NCBI GenBank assembly: GCA_023434145.1
Contig: JAEYTI010000009.1
Span: 1 to 6,357, forward strand
DNA from: Chloroflexota bacterium
GTDB lineage: Bacteria; Chloroflexota; Anaerolineae; Anaerolineales; Anaerolineaceae
Direction: 5' to 3'
Length of the DNA stretch: 6,357 nucleotides
Of the stretch, positions 1 to 5,685 are shown one piece after another. The notes beneath the pieces were generated by a model that saw only the letters and a program-made list of their open reading frames with translations, ran no database searches and was not told where the DNA came from. How positions within the stretch are numbered: the first letter of the stretch is position 1; each line of letters opens with the position of its first letter. The position numbers were made by a program, and so were the translations under genes.

Positions 1-14
1 GTATGATAGAGTGT

Positions 15-93
15 GTTGATCGGCATCGGTCATCTCCGGTTGGGTTTTTCTGTCGCAAGAACGACTATAACCGGTTTGTCTTTGCCGATCAAC
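15..93. repeat. Nested inverted repeats upstream of the sensor kinase
   Basis: An 11-bp perfect inverted repeat has arms at 15-25 (GTTGATCGGCA) and 83-93 (TGCCGATCAAC). Nested inside it is a 6-bp pair, CCGGTT at 36-41 and AACCGG at 69-74, and inside that a 4-bp stem GTCG/CGAC (52-55 and 62-65) with a 6-nt loop. The three pairs are in register and could form one long interrupted hairpin in RNA, or the outer arms could be paired operator half-sites in DNA. The core CCGATCAAC recurs in direct orientation at 170-178. No known riboswitch or ncRNA family was recognised. The repeats are directly visible; their role is unknown. Confidence 0.5.
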
Positions 94-123
94 TATTCTT
101 TTGTTAAAGTGTCAGGTAGCTAG

Positions 124-273
124 AAAAATTCTCTTATCCAGCTTGCACCCGAGCAGAAGGCCTGGTTTTCCGATCAACTTGGGGGCATTACGGGGTGGCT
201 TCAACAGCAAGCTGATGGAAGCGGCGGGCCAGATAATGAAGCAGGGCAGCATGGTTTTGATGCAAATGGTGAA
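124..273 (+). other. Open in-frame extension upstream of the kinase start, possibly its true N-terminus
   Basis: Reading upstream from the GTG at 274 in the kinase frame, there is no stop until TAG at 121-123. The 50 codons in between give a protein-like sequence containing LIQLAPEQKAWFSDQLGG and then ITGWLQQQADG, which looks like an amphipathic helix followed by an acidic, Gly-rich linker. No ATG, GTG or TTG lies in frame between 124 and 274, so the stretch needs an unusual start (an ATT is at 187-189) or a frame change. Adding one A to the A5 run at 124-128 would join it to the TTG at 101 in the neighbouring frame. It may be the real N-terminus hidden by an indel, a degraded N-terminus, or chance. 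Confidence 0.35.
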
Positions 274-2592
274 GTGCCCGAACAAAACGCATTCGATATG
301 GGCGAGCCCTGGCTGGGGTTGGCGCTAAAACAGGCGAAGTGCGGTGCATGGCAGTGGGATGTGGTAAACCGGGTTGTCCACTGGTCGCCGGAGTTATATG
401 AACTGCTGGGGTATGAAGCAGGGAAAATCATTACCGATCCCCAGGACTTTTTTGAAATTATCCATCCAGAGGATCGTGTTGCGGTCTATGAACATATCAA
501 AGAGTCTGTGCTCAGAGGTGGGTCATTTACATTCGAGTTCCGCACCTTTCACACGGATGGAAGGGAGATGTGGATCCTTTCCACCGGCACTGTAGAACAG
601 GACTCTGCTGGTCACCCGATCCAGGCTACGGGGATCAGCCAGGAGATTACGGCACGCAAGACCATTGAGGAGGACCTTCGCCAGAGCGAAGCGCAGCTGC
701 GAAAATGGAGAGAACAAATAAATATCTGGAGTCAGACAACCAATTCATTTTTCTGGATTTTGACCCCGGATGGCGAATACAACAACCCGAGCGTGGTAAA
801 GCCGTATTTTACCGGCAGGACATTTGAAGAAAACCGCGGCATGAAATGGCTGGAAGTCTTCCATCCGGAGGATCGGGAACGGGTGCGTGAAAAGATTGAA
901 ACCGCCCTGCGTGAGAAAACGCCTTTCGATATTGAAGCGCGTGTCTGGCGGAAAGCAGATCAGGAGTGGAACTGGTATCTCCACAGCGCTGTGCCGATGG
1001 TTGAGGACGGTACGATCACAGGATGGATTGGCGCATCGAACAATATCCAGGAGCGCAAGGAAGTCATCCAGACGCTGGAAGCGACAGAAGCAGCGCTGCG
1101 AAAGAGTGAAGCAAAGGAGCACGCACGGGCAGCCGAGCTTCAGGCAGTGATCAACGCCGCGCCGACGCCTATCCTGCTGGTCCGGAAAAACGGAGATGGA
1201 GCGATCAGCGGCAATCAAATGGCATACCAGTTCTTCCGAGCGCAGCCGGGCGAGAATCTGGCGAATTATTTGTGTGGGCAGCCTGTCTCACACATCGTTT
1301 ATAACACGTACAACGATGAACAAGTTGGCCACAATGAGATTCCGCTACTGGCGGCGCTGCGCACAGGCAAGCCGGTGAAAGACTTTGAAGGCCGATTAAC
1401 ATATGACGACGGCAGCCAGGTAGCGTTGTTTGGCAGTGCGACCCCATTATTCAATGCAGCCGGAGAGACGGAGGGCGCGGTGTGTATCTTTATGGATATT
1501 ACACAGAAGACTGCTGCCGAACAGGCCCTGCGCGAGAGCGAGCAGCGCTTCCGGGTGGCGCTTGCGTCCGCACCGGTAACGGTGTTCAGCACGGATGCGC
1601 AGCAACGCTACAACTGGATATACAATCCCCGCCATAATCTCCGTGTGGAAGATGTTCTGGGCAAGCGCGGAGACCAAATTTTGGTTGCAGAGGATGTGTC
1701 CGAATTTACACAGGTGAAGCAGGAAGTCCTTGAGACCGGAAAGCCCATCCAGCGCGAAATCAACATCAAAATCAACGGCGAGATACTCAACCACCTCGTC
1801 TCGCTGGATCCGATCTTTGACCAGAGCGGGCAAATAACCGGAATGGTCGGGTCAACCCTCGATATTACTCAGCAGCGAAGACTGGAAGCCGAACATCGAG
1901 AGAACGCGATGCGCATGCTGACTCAGCGTCGCCTGATGGAGTACCGCGAGAATGAGCGGATGACCATCGCGCGGGAGATCCATGATGGCCCCATCCAGAC
2001 GCTGATGGGGATGATTTTCGCCATGCACGGTATTCTGCTCAACATCACGGACCCAACCATCCTCGCAGAGCTACAGCCGGTACAAACGAGCATGAAAAAT
2101 GCTGTGCATGAGTTGCGCCAGGTGCTCAACGAACTGCGACCGCCTTCCCTCGAGCGGTTTGGGCTGGCGAGGGCTGTGCAAAAACACGCCGAGACCATAC
2201 AGGAAAAATGCCCCGACCTCGATCTGCGCCTGGAGATTGGCTGCAATGTTAGCGACATCTCCGAACAGGCCAGCCTGACGCTGTACCGTGTTTGCCAGGA
2301 GGCGCTCAACAACATAGCCCGCCATTCCCTCGCCACAAACGCTTCGGTGGTGATGACCTGCAACGGAGAAGCAATCGGGCTGGAGATTCAGGATAATGGG
2401 GTTGGCTTTTCTGGGAAGGTTGACTTTATCGCTCTATCTGAGCACAGCCATTTTGGCATGGTGGGCATGAAGGAGCGGGTGGAGGCGATGGGTGGAAGTT
2501 TCTACGTCACCTCTCAGAAGAACTATGGAACGAAGATCCGGGTTTCGATCCCGAAAGATTCAACGGCTGGTACAACCCATCCTGGCGGTTGA
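274..2592 (+). CDS. Soluble multi-PAS sensor histidine kinase (HisKA_3/NarL-partner type)
   Basis: This is a 772-residue cytoplasmic sensor kinase that should autophosphorylate on His and pass phosphate to a NarL/FixJ-type response regulator. No transmembrane segment or signal peptide is seen. Four PAS-like domains occupy about residues 20-130, 150-262, 287-415 and 427-538. The first two are PAS_3-like, each with an HPEDR motif (H64 and H197). Short charged helices such as LRQSEAQLRKW and ALRESEQRF link the domains. The dimerisation/phosphoacceptor region holds REIHDGPIQTL with the candidate phospho-His at H570; D571 and Q575 form the DxxxQ motif tied to phosphatase activity in this family. 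The ATPase domain has an N-box (EALNNIARH, N679/N680), DNGVGF (D707) and FGMVGMKERVEAMGG. The GTG at 274 is the most upstream standard start in frame but has no clear Shine-Dalgarno; ATG at 298 is an alternative. The signal sensed is unknown, and no response regulator is in the window. Confidence 0.93.
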   Translation: MPEQNAFDMGEPWLGLALKQAKCGAWQWDVVNRVVHWSPELYELLGYEAGKIITDPQDFFEIIHPEDRVAVYEHIKESVLRGGSFTFEFRTFHTDGREMWILSTGTVEQDSAGHPIQATGISQEITARKTIEEDLRQSEAQLRKWREQINIWSQTTNSFFWILTPDGEYNNPSVVKPYFTGRTFEENRGMKWLEVFHPEDRERVREKIETALREKTPFDIEARVWRKADQEWNWYLHSAVPMVEDGTITGWIGASNNIQERKEVIQTLEATEAALRKSEAKEHARAAELQAVINAAPTPILLVRKNGDGAISGNQMAYQFFRAQPGENLANYLCGQPVSHIVYNTYNDEQVGHNEIPLLAALRTGKPVKDFEGRLTYDDGSQVALFGSATPLFNAAGETEGAVCIFMDITQKTAAEQALRESEQRFRVALASAPVTVFSTDAQQRYNWIYNPRHNLRVEDVLGKRGDQILVAEDVSEFTQVKQEVLETGKPIQREINIKINGEILNHLVSLDPIFDQSGQITGMVGSTLDITQQRRLEAEHRENAMRMLTQRRLMEYRENERMTIAREIHDGPIQTLMGMIFAMHGILLNITDPTILAELQPVQTSMKNAVHELRQVLNELRPPSLERFGLARAVQKHAETIQEKCPDLDLRLEIGCNVSDISEQASLTLYRVCQEALNNIARHSLATNASVVMTCNGEAIGLEIQDNGVGFSGKVDFIALSEHSHFGMVGMKERVEAMGGSFYVTSQKNYGTKIRVSIPKDSTAGTTHPGG

Positions 2593-2672
2593 ATCGCACC
2601 GAAACTGCCTCTTAGCCCGCAGGGCTTCGCATATTAGTGTTCCGTCCATCAAAACCAACACGCAGCACGCTT

Positions 2673-3938
2673 CTATTCCTTCAACACCAGCTTGACAACC
2701 GTATCCCACTCGTCTGGCAGGCTGGCAGTAGGGAACGCGATGAACAGATCATCGGGGAACTCGACGGCGTTCCACGGGCGGGTGAGTTTCACTTCGGAGC
2801 CGTCGGCGAGCAAGCGGGCGTAGGCCACCTTGCCTTCCAGGCCGCGCAGGTTCACCGGGCCAATGCCGCGGTCGGTGACGTGCGCGTACAGCGCTCCCGC
2901 CTTGGCGGTAAAGCGGCCCCACTCCGGCTTGGGCAGATTGGCCGGGCCGCAGCCGGTAATGCTCTCGCCGTTCTCGTGCATCCATACGCCTACATCCGAG
3001 AGAATGTCGTAACACGCGGGAGGAAGCTCGCCGCGCGCGGTGGGGCCGACGTTGAGCAGCAGATTGCCGCCTTTGGAGACGCATTCCACCAGCGCGCGCA
3101 CTACCGTGGCGGGGGTCTTCCAGTTCTGATCCCCAGCGTGGTAGCCCCAGTGGTCATTGAGCGTGATGCACGCCTCCCATGGGATGGGCTGCCCGGCTTC
3201 GTCCGTCATGCCCTCGGGGGGGATAATCTGCTCGGGCGAGGCAAAATCGCCAGCGTAGATCTCCGGCTCCACCGCCCTGATGTTGCCGCCCAGGCGGTTG
3301 TCGATGATGATGCCCGGCTGGAGTTGGCGAACCATTTTCACCAGCTCGGTCGCGCCCCAGGCCTCGCCGCGCATGTCGTCGTAGGAGAAGTCGAACCAGA
3401 TGATGTCGATCTTGCCGTAGTTGGTCAGCAGTTCTTCTACCTGATTGCGCATGTACTCGGCGTAGCGCGGCAGGTTGCCTTTGTGATCCTTGAAATCGGG
3501 ATGGCTGCGCATGGGGTGGATGCGGTCACCGGCGATGGGGTAATCGGGGTGGTGCCAGTCGAGCAGGGAGTAGTAGAAGCCCACCTTCAGCCCCTCGGCG
3601 CGGAAGGCGTCCACGTACTCGCGGATCAGATCGCGCCCGGCGGGGGTGTTGGTGGCCTTGTAGTCGGTGTACTGCGAGTCGAACAGGCAGAAACCGTCGT
3701 GGTGCTTGGATGTCATCACGGCGTACTGCATTCCGGCGTCGCGCGCGGCTCGCGCCCATTCGCGCGGGTCATAATTGACCGGGTTGAAGGTCTCGAAGAA
3801 GGGCTGGTAGTCGGAGTCGTGGATGCTTTCCTGCTGCTTGACCCACTCACCGCGCGCGGGGATGGCATAGATGCCCCAATGGATGAACATGCCAAAACGC
3901 GCCTGCTGGAACCATTGCATATCGTCTTTATTGGCCAT
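2673..3938 (-). CDS. GH29 alpha-L-fucosidase, intracellular
   Basis: A 421-residue glycoside hydrolase family 29 enzyme, expected to release alpha-L-fucose from glycans by a retaining mechanism. It lacks a signal peptide, so it probably acts in the cytoplasm on imported oligosaccharides. Family signatures are FGMFIHWGIYA (H20-W21-G22), TSKHHDGFCLFDS (H79/H80, substrate-pocket histidines), IDIIWFDFSYDD (D183, the likely nucleophile), GDFASPEQIIPP (231-241), LNDHWGYHAGDQNWK (260-274) and GGNLLLNVGPTARGE (from 290). A beta-sandwich C-terminal domain follows from about residue 335, with no extra carbohydrate-binding module. The acid/base residue cannot be assigned safely and the A or B subfamily is undetermined. 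The start at 3938 (MANKDDMQWF) is chosen because GAGG lies 6 nt upstream and homology begins there; the in-frame ATG at 4001 would run through the palindromic element. The gene is convergent with the kinase (80-bp gap) and divergent from the lipoprotein. Confidence 0.95.
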   Translation of the reverse strand: MANKDDMQWFQQARFGMFIHWGIYAIPARGEWVKQQESIHDSDYQPFFETFNPVNYDPREWARAARDAGMQYAVMTSKHHDGFCLFDSQYTDYKATNTPAGRDLIREYVDAFRAEGLKVGFYYSLLDWHHPDYPIAGDRIHPMRSHPDFKDHKGNLPRYAEYMRNQVEELLTNYGKIDIIWFDFSYDDMRGEAWGATELVKMVRQLQPGIIIDNRLGGNIRAVEPEIYAGDFASPEQIIPPEGMTDEAGQPIPWEACITLNDHWGYHAGDQNWKTPATVVRALVECVSKGGNLLLNVGPTARGELPPACYDILSDVGVWMHENGESITGCGPANLPKPEWGRFTAKAGALYAHVTDRGIGPVNLRGLEGKVAYARLLADGSEVKLTRPWNAVEFPDDLFIAFPTASLPDEWDTVVKLVLKE

Positions 3939-3944
3939 GAGAAA

Positions 3945-3948
3945 CCTC
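3945..3948 (-). promoter_or_regulatory. Ribosome binding site deciding the fucosidase start
   Basis: On the - strand the sequence reads CCGAGGTTTCTCATG, placing GAGG 6 nt before the ATG at 3938. This favours that ATG over the upstream in-frame ATG at 4001, whose upstream sequence is the repeat element. Confidence 0.6.
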
Positions 3949-3970
3949 GGAGGGGAGAAAGTGTGGGAAA

Positions 3971-4157
3971 ACGCCTCACCCCGGCCCTCTCCATTTTCCA
4001 AATGCGGGAAAATGGAGAGGGTGACTTGTTCCGCAAATCATATTGATTAGCAAGTCACCCTCTCTATTTCGCTTGCGAAATGGAGGCCTTCGCGGGAGGT
4101 CACATGGTTGAGGCAGACGAGAGAGTTCTCCCGCGAAGGACGGCCGGGGTGAGGCGT
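3971..4157. mobile_element. MITE/REP-like palindromic element in the fucosidase 5' region
   Basis: A 187-bp non-coding element has perfect 16-bp terminal inverted repeats: 3971-3986 (ACGCCTCACCCCGGCC) and 4142-4157 (GGCCGGGGTGAGGCGT). Four palindromes lie inside. Arm A is a perfect 15-bp stem (3985-3999/4007-4021, 7-nt loop). Arm B is a 19-bp stem with one G-T pair (4010-4028/4051-4069). Arm C is 4061-4072/4075-4086 with two G-T pairs. Arm D is a perfect 12-bp stem (4087-4098/4128-4139). A and B compete for 4010-4021, but the shorter B core GTGACTTG/CAAGTCAC can coexist with A, C and D, giving a four-armed cloverleaf closed by the terminal repeats. The ends resemble the widespread intergenic repeats built on CCTCACCCCGGCCCTCTCC; that match is from memory. 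No clear target-site duplication is seen and no transposase is present, so any movement would need help in trans. Confidence 0.7.
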
Positions 4158-4169
4158 TCTTCTCCCTTC

Positions 4170-4178
4170 ATTCTAGCA
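4170..4178 (-). promoter_or_regulatory. Candidate extended -10 promoter for the fucosidase
   Basis: The - strand reads TGCTAGAAT, an extended -10 (TGn) joined to TAGAAT, which differs from TATAAT at one base. No good -35 sits at 17 bp (GTTCCC), as is tolerated for extended -10 promoters. Transcription would begin near 4163 and run through the whole palindromic element, giving a leader of about 225 nt before the fucosidase ATG. This is motif-based only. Confidence 0.35.
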
Positions 4179-4339
4179 CACCTCTCCTATGGGAACTTTT
4201 CTCAACGTTGGTTCGTTATAGCCATAGCGGGGCAGGCCGCCGTAACGGTTTGCAGACGCTTGGGTTGTATCTTTAACGTACATTAAGATGGAAAGAACTG
4301 CGTCCGCGCGGGGAACCGCGTGAACCGGATGCAAGAATT

Positions 4340-4343
4340 AGGA
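4340..4343 (+). promoter_or_regulatory. Ribosome binding site for the lipoprotein
   Basis: AGGA lies 8 nt before the ATG at 4352, in the purine-rich stretch AGGACGGGAA. It supports this start, which is also directly followed by a signal sequence. Confidence 0.55.
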
Positions 4344-4351
4344 CGGGAATT

Positions 4352-5605
4352 ATGAAACGCTCTACTCAGATTATTCTTTTGCTGCTGGTGCTTGCACTGG
4401 TGCAAATGGCATGCAGCCTACCGACCGTTGGGTCGGTACAGGCTACCCCCACTTTTTCGATCAGCACGGCAACTGGTCCGGCGGTTGTGACTGCCACAGC
4501 GCAGCCTACTGCTGCCCAGGCCACAGCCACTTCCGCAGGCCCGGTGATCGTCACTGCCACGACAGCGCCAGGGGTGACAGTCGTTGTGCCCACAACGCAG
4601 GCAACCTGTAACTTCCAGGCCGGGTTTGTGGCCGATATCTCGATCCCCGATGACACCAGCATTCCCGCCGGGGCGACCTTTGTGAAGACGTGGCGGCTGC
4701 GCAACGATGGTAACTGCGCCTGGGGCCCGGGCGGCGTGGTGAACGCCCTGGTCTTCACCGGCGGCAATAAGCTCGGCGCGCCGGATCAGGTAGTGCTGGG
4801 CGGCAACGTGAACCCCGGCCAGACGGTCGATATCTCGGTCAACATGGTGGCACCCACCACGGCGGGCACCTACACCTCTGAGTGGAAGCTGCGTCTGGGC
4901 AACACCTTCTTGGGCATCGGGCCGGGCAAGACTAACCCCATCTATGCAAGAATTCGGGTGGGCGCAACGCCTACCACCAAACCACCGACACAGTCTCCCG
5001 TCACCTCTACCCGCATCACCTTCCCCGAAGGTGGTACGTTCGCCGGGATCAATGGAACGGTGAAGGGCGGTGGCGTCACCAGCTACGTGCTGGGCGCAGC
5101 CAAGGGTCAGTTGATGATGGTGTCGTTCTCTTCTTCGGCCTCTGGCATGGCGATGAAAGTGATCGACGCGACGACCAACACCACGCTGGTGCAGAACACC
5201 ACCAGCGCGCAGATCGTCCTGCCCTCCGATGGTGATTACCTGATCCAGTTCTCCGGAAACGCAGCGGATGGAACCTTCAGCATGGGCGTAACCATCCCGC
5301 GCCGTATCACCTTTGACCCCGGCGGCACATCGAAGACGCTGGATGGCAAGATCAGCGCCCGCGCCCCGGTGACCTACCTGCTGCGCGCCCAAAGCGGACA
5401 GACCATGACGGTCATCATCACCACGCCGCAGGAAGCAACGACGGCAATGACGATCTACGGCCTGGACGACGGCCAGCCCCTGGTACGCGCTGACTTTGGC
5501 CTTACCTCGTGGAGCGGTGAGCTCAACAAAACGCAGGACTACGTGATCGCGGTCGTGCCGAACGTGGACAGCACCACGTTTACGATCCAGACGATCGTAC
5601 AATAA
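4352..5605 (+). CDS. Secreted putative lipoprotein with NBR1-Ig-like domain and duplicated C-terminal beta domains
   Basis: A 417-residue exported protein of unknown specific function. Residues 1-20 form a signal peptide (MKRSTQ, then a Leu-rich core) ending in VQMAC; C21 is the probable lipid-modified cysteine, although Gln at -3 and Met at -2 make the lipobox non-canonical. Residues 30-84 are a low-complexity Thr/Ala/Val stalk with repeated VTATAxP-like units. Residues 86-204 match the NBR1-type Ig-like domain: KTWRLRNDGNCAWGPG (W114, W124) and GTYTSEWKLR (W178), with C86 and C122 able to form a disulfide. After a Pro/Thr linker come two related beta-rich domains, about 221-316 and 318-417, each opening with RITF and containing Gly-Gly-Thr, a YxL stretch and a GQ(L/T)M motif, similar to PPC-like domains. 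No catalytic residues are evident; a surface binding or scaffold role is inferred. A strong terminator follows, suggesting a single-gene transcript. Confidence 0.88.
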   Translation: MKRSTQIILLLLVLALVQMACSLPTVGSVQATPTFSISTATGPAVVTATAQPTAAQATATSAGPVIVTATTAPGVTVVVPTTQATCNFQAGFVADISIPDDTSIPAGATFVKTWRLRNDGNCAWGPGGVVNALVFTGGNKLGAPDQVVLGGNVNPGQTVDISVNMVAPTTAGTYTSEWKLRLGNTFLGIGPGKTNPIYARIRVGATPTTKPPTQSPVTSTRITFPEGGTFAGINGTVKGGGVTSYVLGAAKGQLMMVSFSSSASGMAMKVIDATTNTTLVQNTTSAQIVLPSDGDYLIQFSGNAADGTFSMGVTIPRRITFDPGGTSKTLDGKISARAPVTYLLRAQSGQTMTVIITTPQEATTAMTIYGLDDGQPLVRADFGLTSWSGELNKTQDYVIAVVPNVDSTTFTIQTIVQ

Positions 5606-5616
5606 AGACAGCGCTG

Positions 5617-5664
5617 AAAAAACGTACCCCGGACGAGATACGCGCGTCCGGGGTACGTTCTTTT
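5617..5664 (+). terminator. Intrinsic terminator after the lipoprotein, potentially bidirectional
   Basis: A perfect 15-bp GC-rich stem (5621-5635 AACGTACCCCGGACG, 5645-5659 CGTCCGGGGTACGTT) has a 9-nt loop. It is followed by TTCTTTT, and A6 (5617-5622) precedes and overlaps the left arm, so it could also act on the - strand. It starts 12 bp after the lipoprotein stop codon. Confidence 0.92.
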
Positions 5665-5673
5665 GTACAGCGA

Positions 5674-5679
5674 TATACT
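5674..5679 (+). promoter_or_regulatory. Candidate -10 box directly before the YkgJ-like gene (leaderless start)
   Basis: TATACT, one base from TATAAT, ends 6 bp before the ATG at 5686, so transcription would start at or next to the ATG. No Shine-Dalgarno is visible, which fits leaderless translation. The -35 position falls in the terminator stem and is not a good match, so this rests on the -10 and the missing ribosome binding site. Confidence 0.4.
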
Positions 5680-5685
5680 ATATTT

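Larger units (their letters stand above)
4158..4351. other. Divergent intergenic region, lipoprotein-side leader
   Basis: This is the non-repeat part of the divergent spacer between the fucosidase and the lipoprotein. No gene is supported in it. Toward the lipoprotein it holds a 7-bp hairpin (4305-4311/4316-4322, one G-T pair) capped by GGAA, a GNRA-type tetraloop, ending 17 nt before the AGGA ribosome binding site. A weak candidate lipoprotein promoter is TTGGGT (4260-4265) with TAAGAT (4284-4289) at 18-bp spacing; neither box is a strong match. Confidence 0.3.

Noticed and set aside
66..71. TATAAC as a -10 box for the kinase
   Set aside because: No -35 match lies at 16-18 bp (TTGGGT is 20 bp away) and the box overlaps the inverted-repeat stem, so the support is too weak to annotate.
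2614..2626. Hairpin AGCCC-GCA-GGGCT between the convergent kinase and fucosidase genes
   Set aside because: The stem is only 5 bp and no T-run follows on either strand, so it is not a convincing terminator.
3939..4001. Upstream ATG extending the fucosidase by 21 residues
   Set aside because: The extension is encoded by the palindromic element and has no family similarity; the ATG at 3938 has GAGG at 6-nt spacing.
2637..4046. 469-codon open frame on the + strand opposite the fucosidase
   Set aside because: It is antisense to a clear GH29 gene, has Val/Gly/His-rich composition typical of the complement of GC-rich coding DNA, and shows no recognisable domain.
3971..4157. CRISPR-like repeat cluster
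   Set aside because: The repeats are inverted pairs of differing sequence and length, with no regular direct repeats or spacers.
4080..4286. 68-codon open frame on the + strand in the divergent spacer
   Set aside because: It begins within the palindromic element, has no ribosome binding site and shows no recognisable protein features.
4418..5602. 394-codon open frame on the - strand opposite the lipoprotein
   Set aside because: It is a shadow of the coding strand, rich in Arg/His/Gly, with no ribosome binding site or domain; the + strand protein has a signal peptide and known domains.
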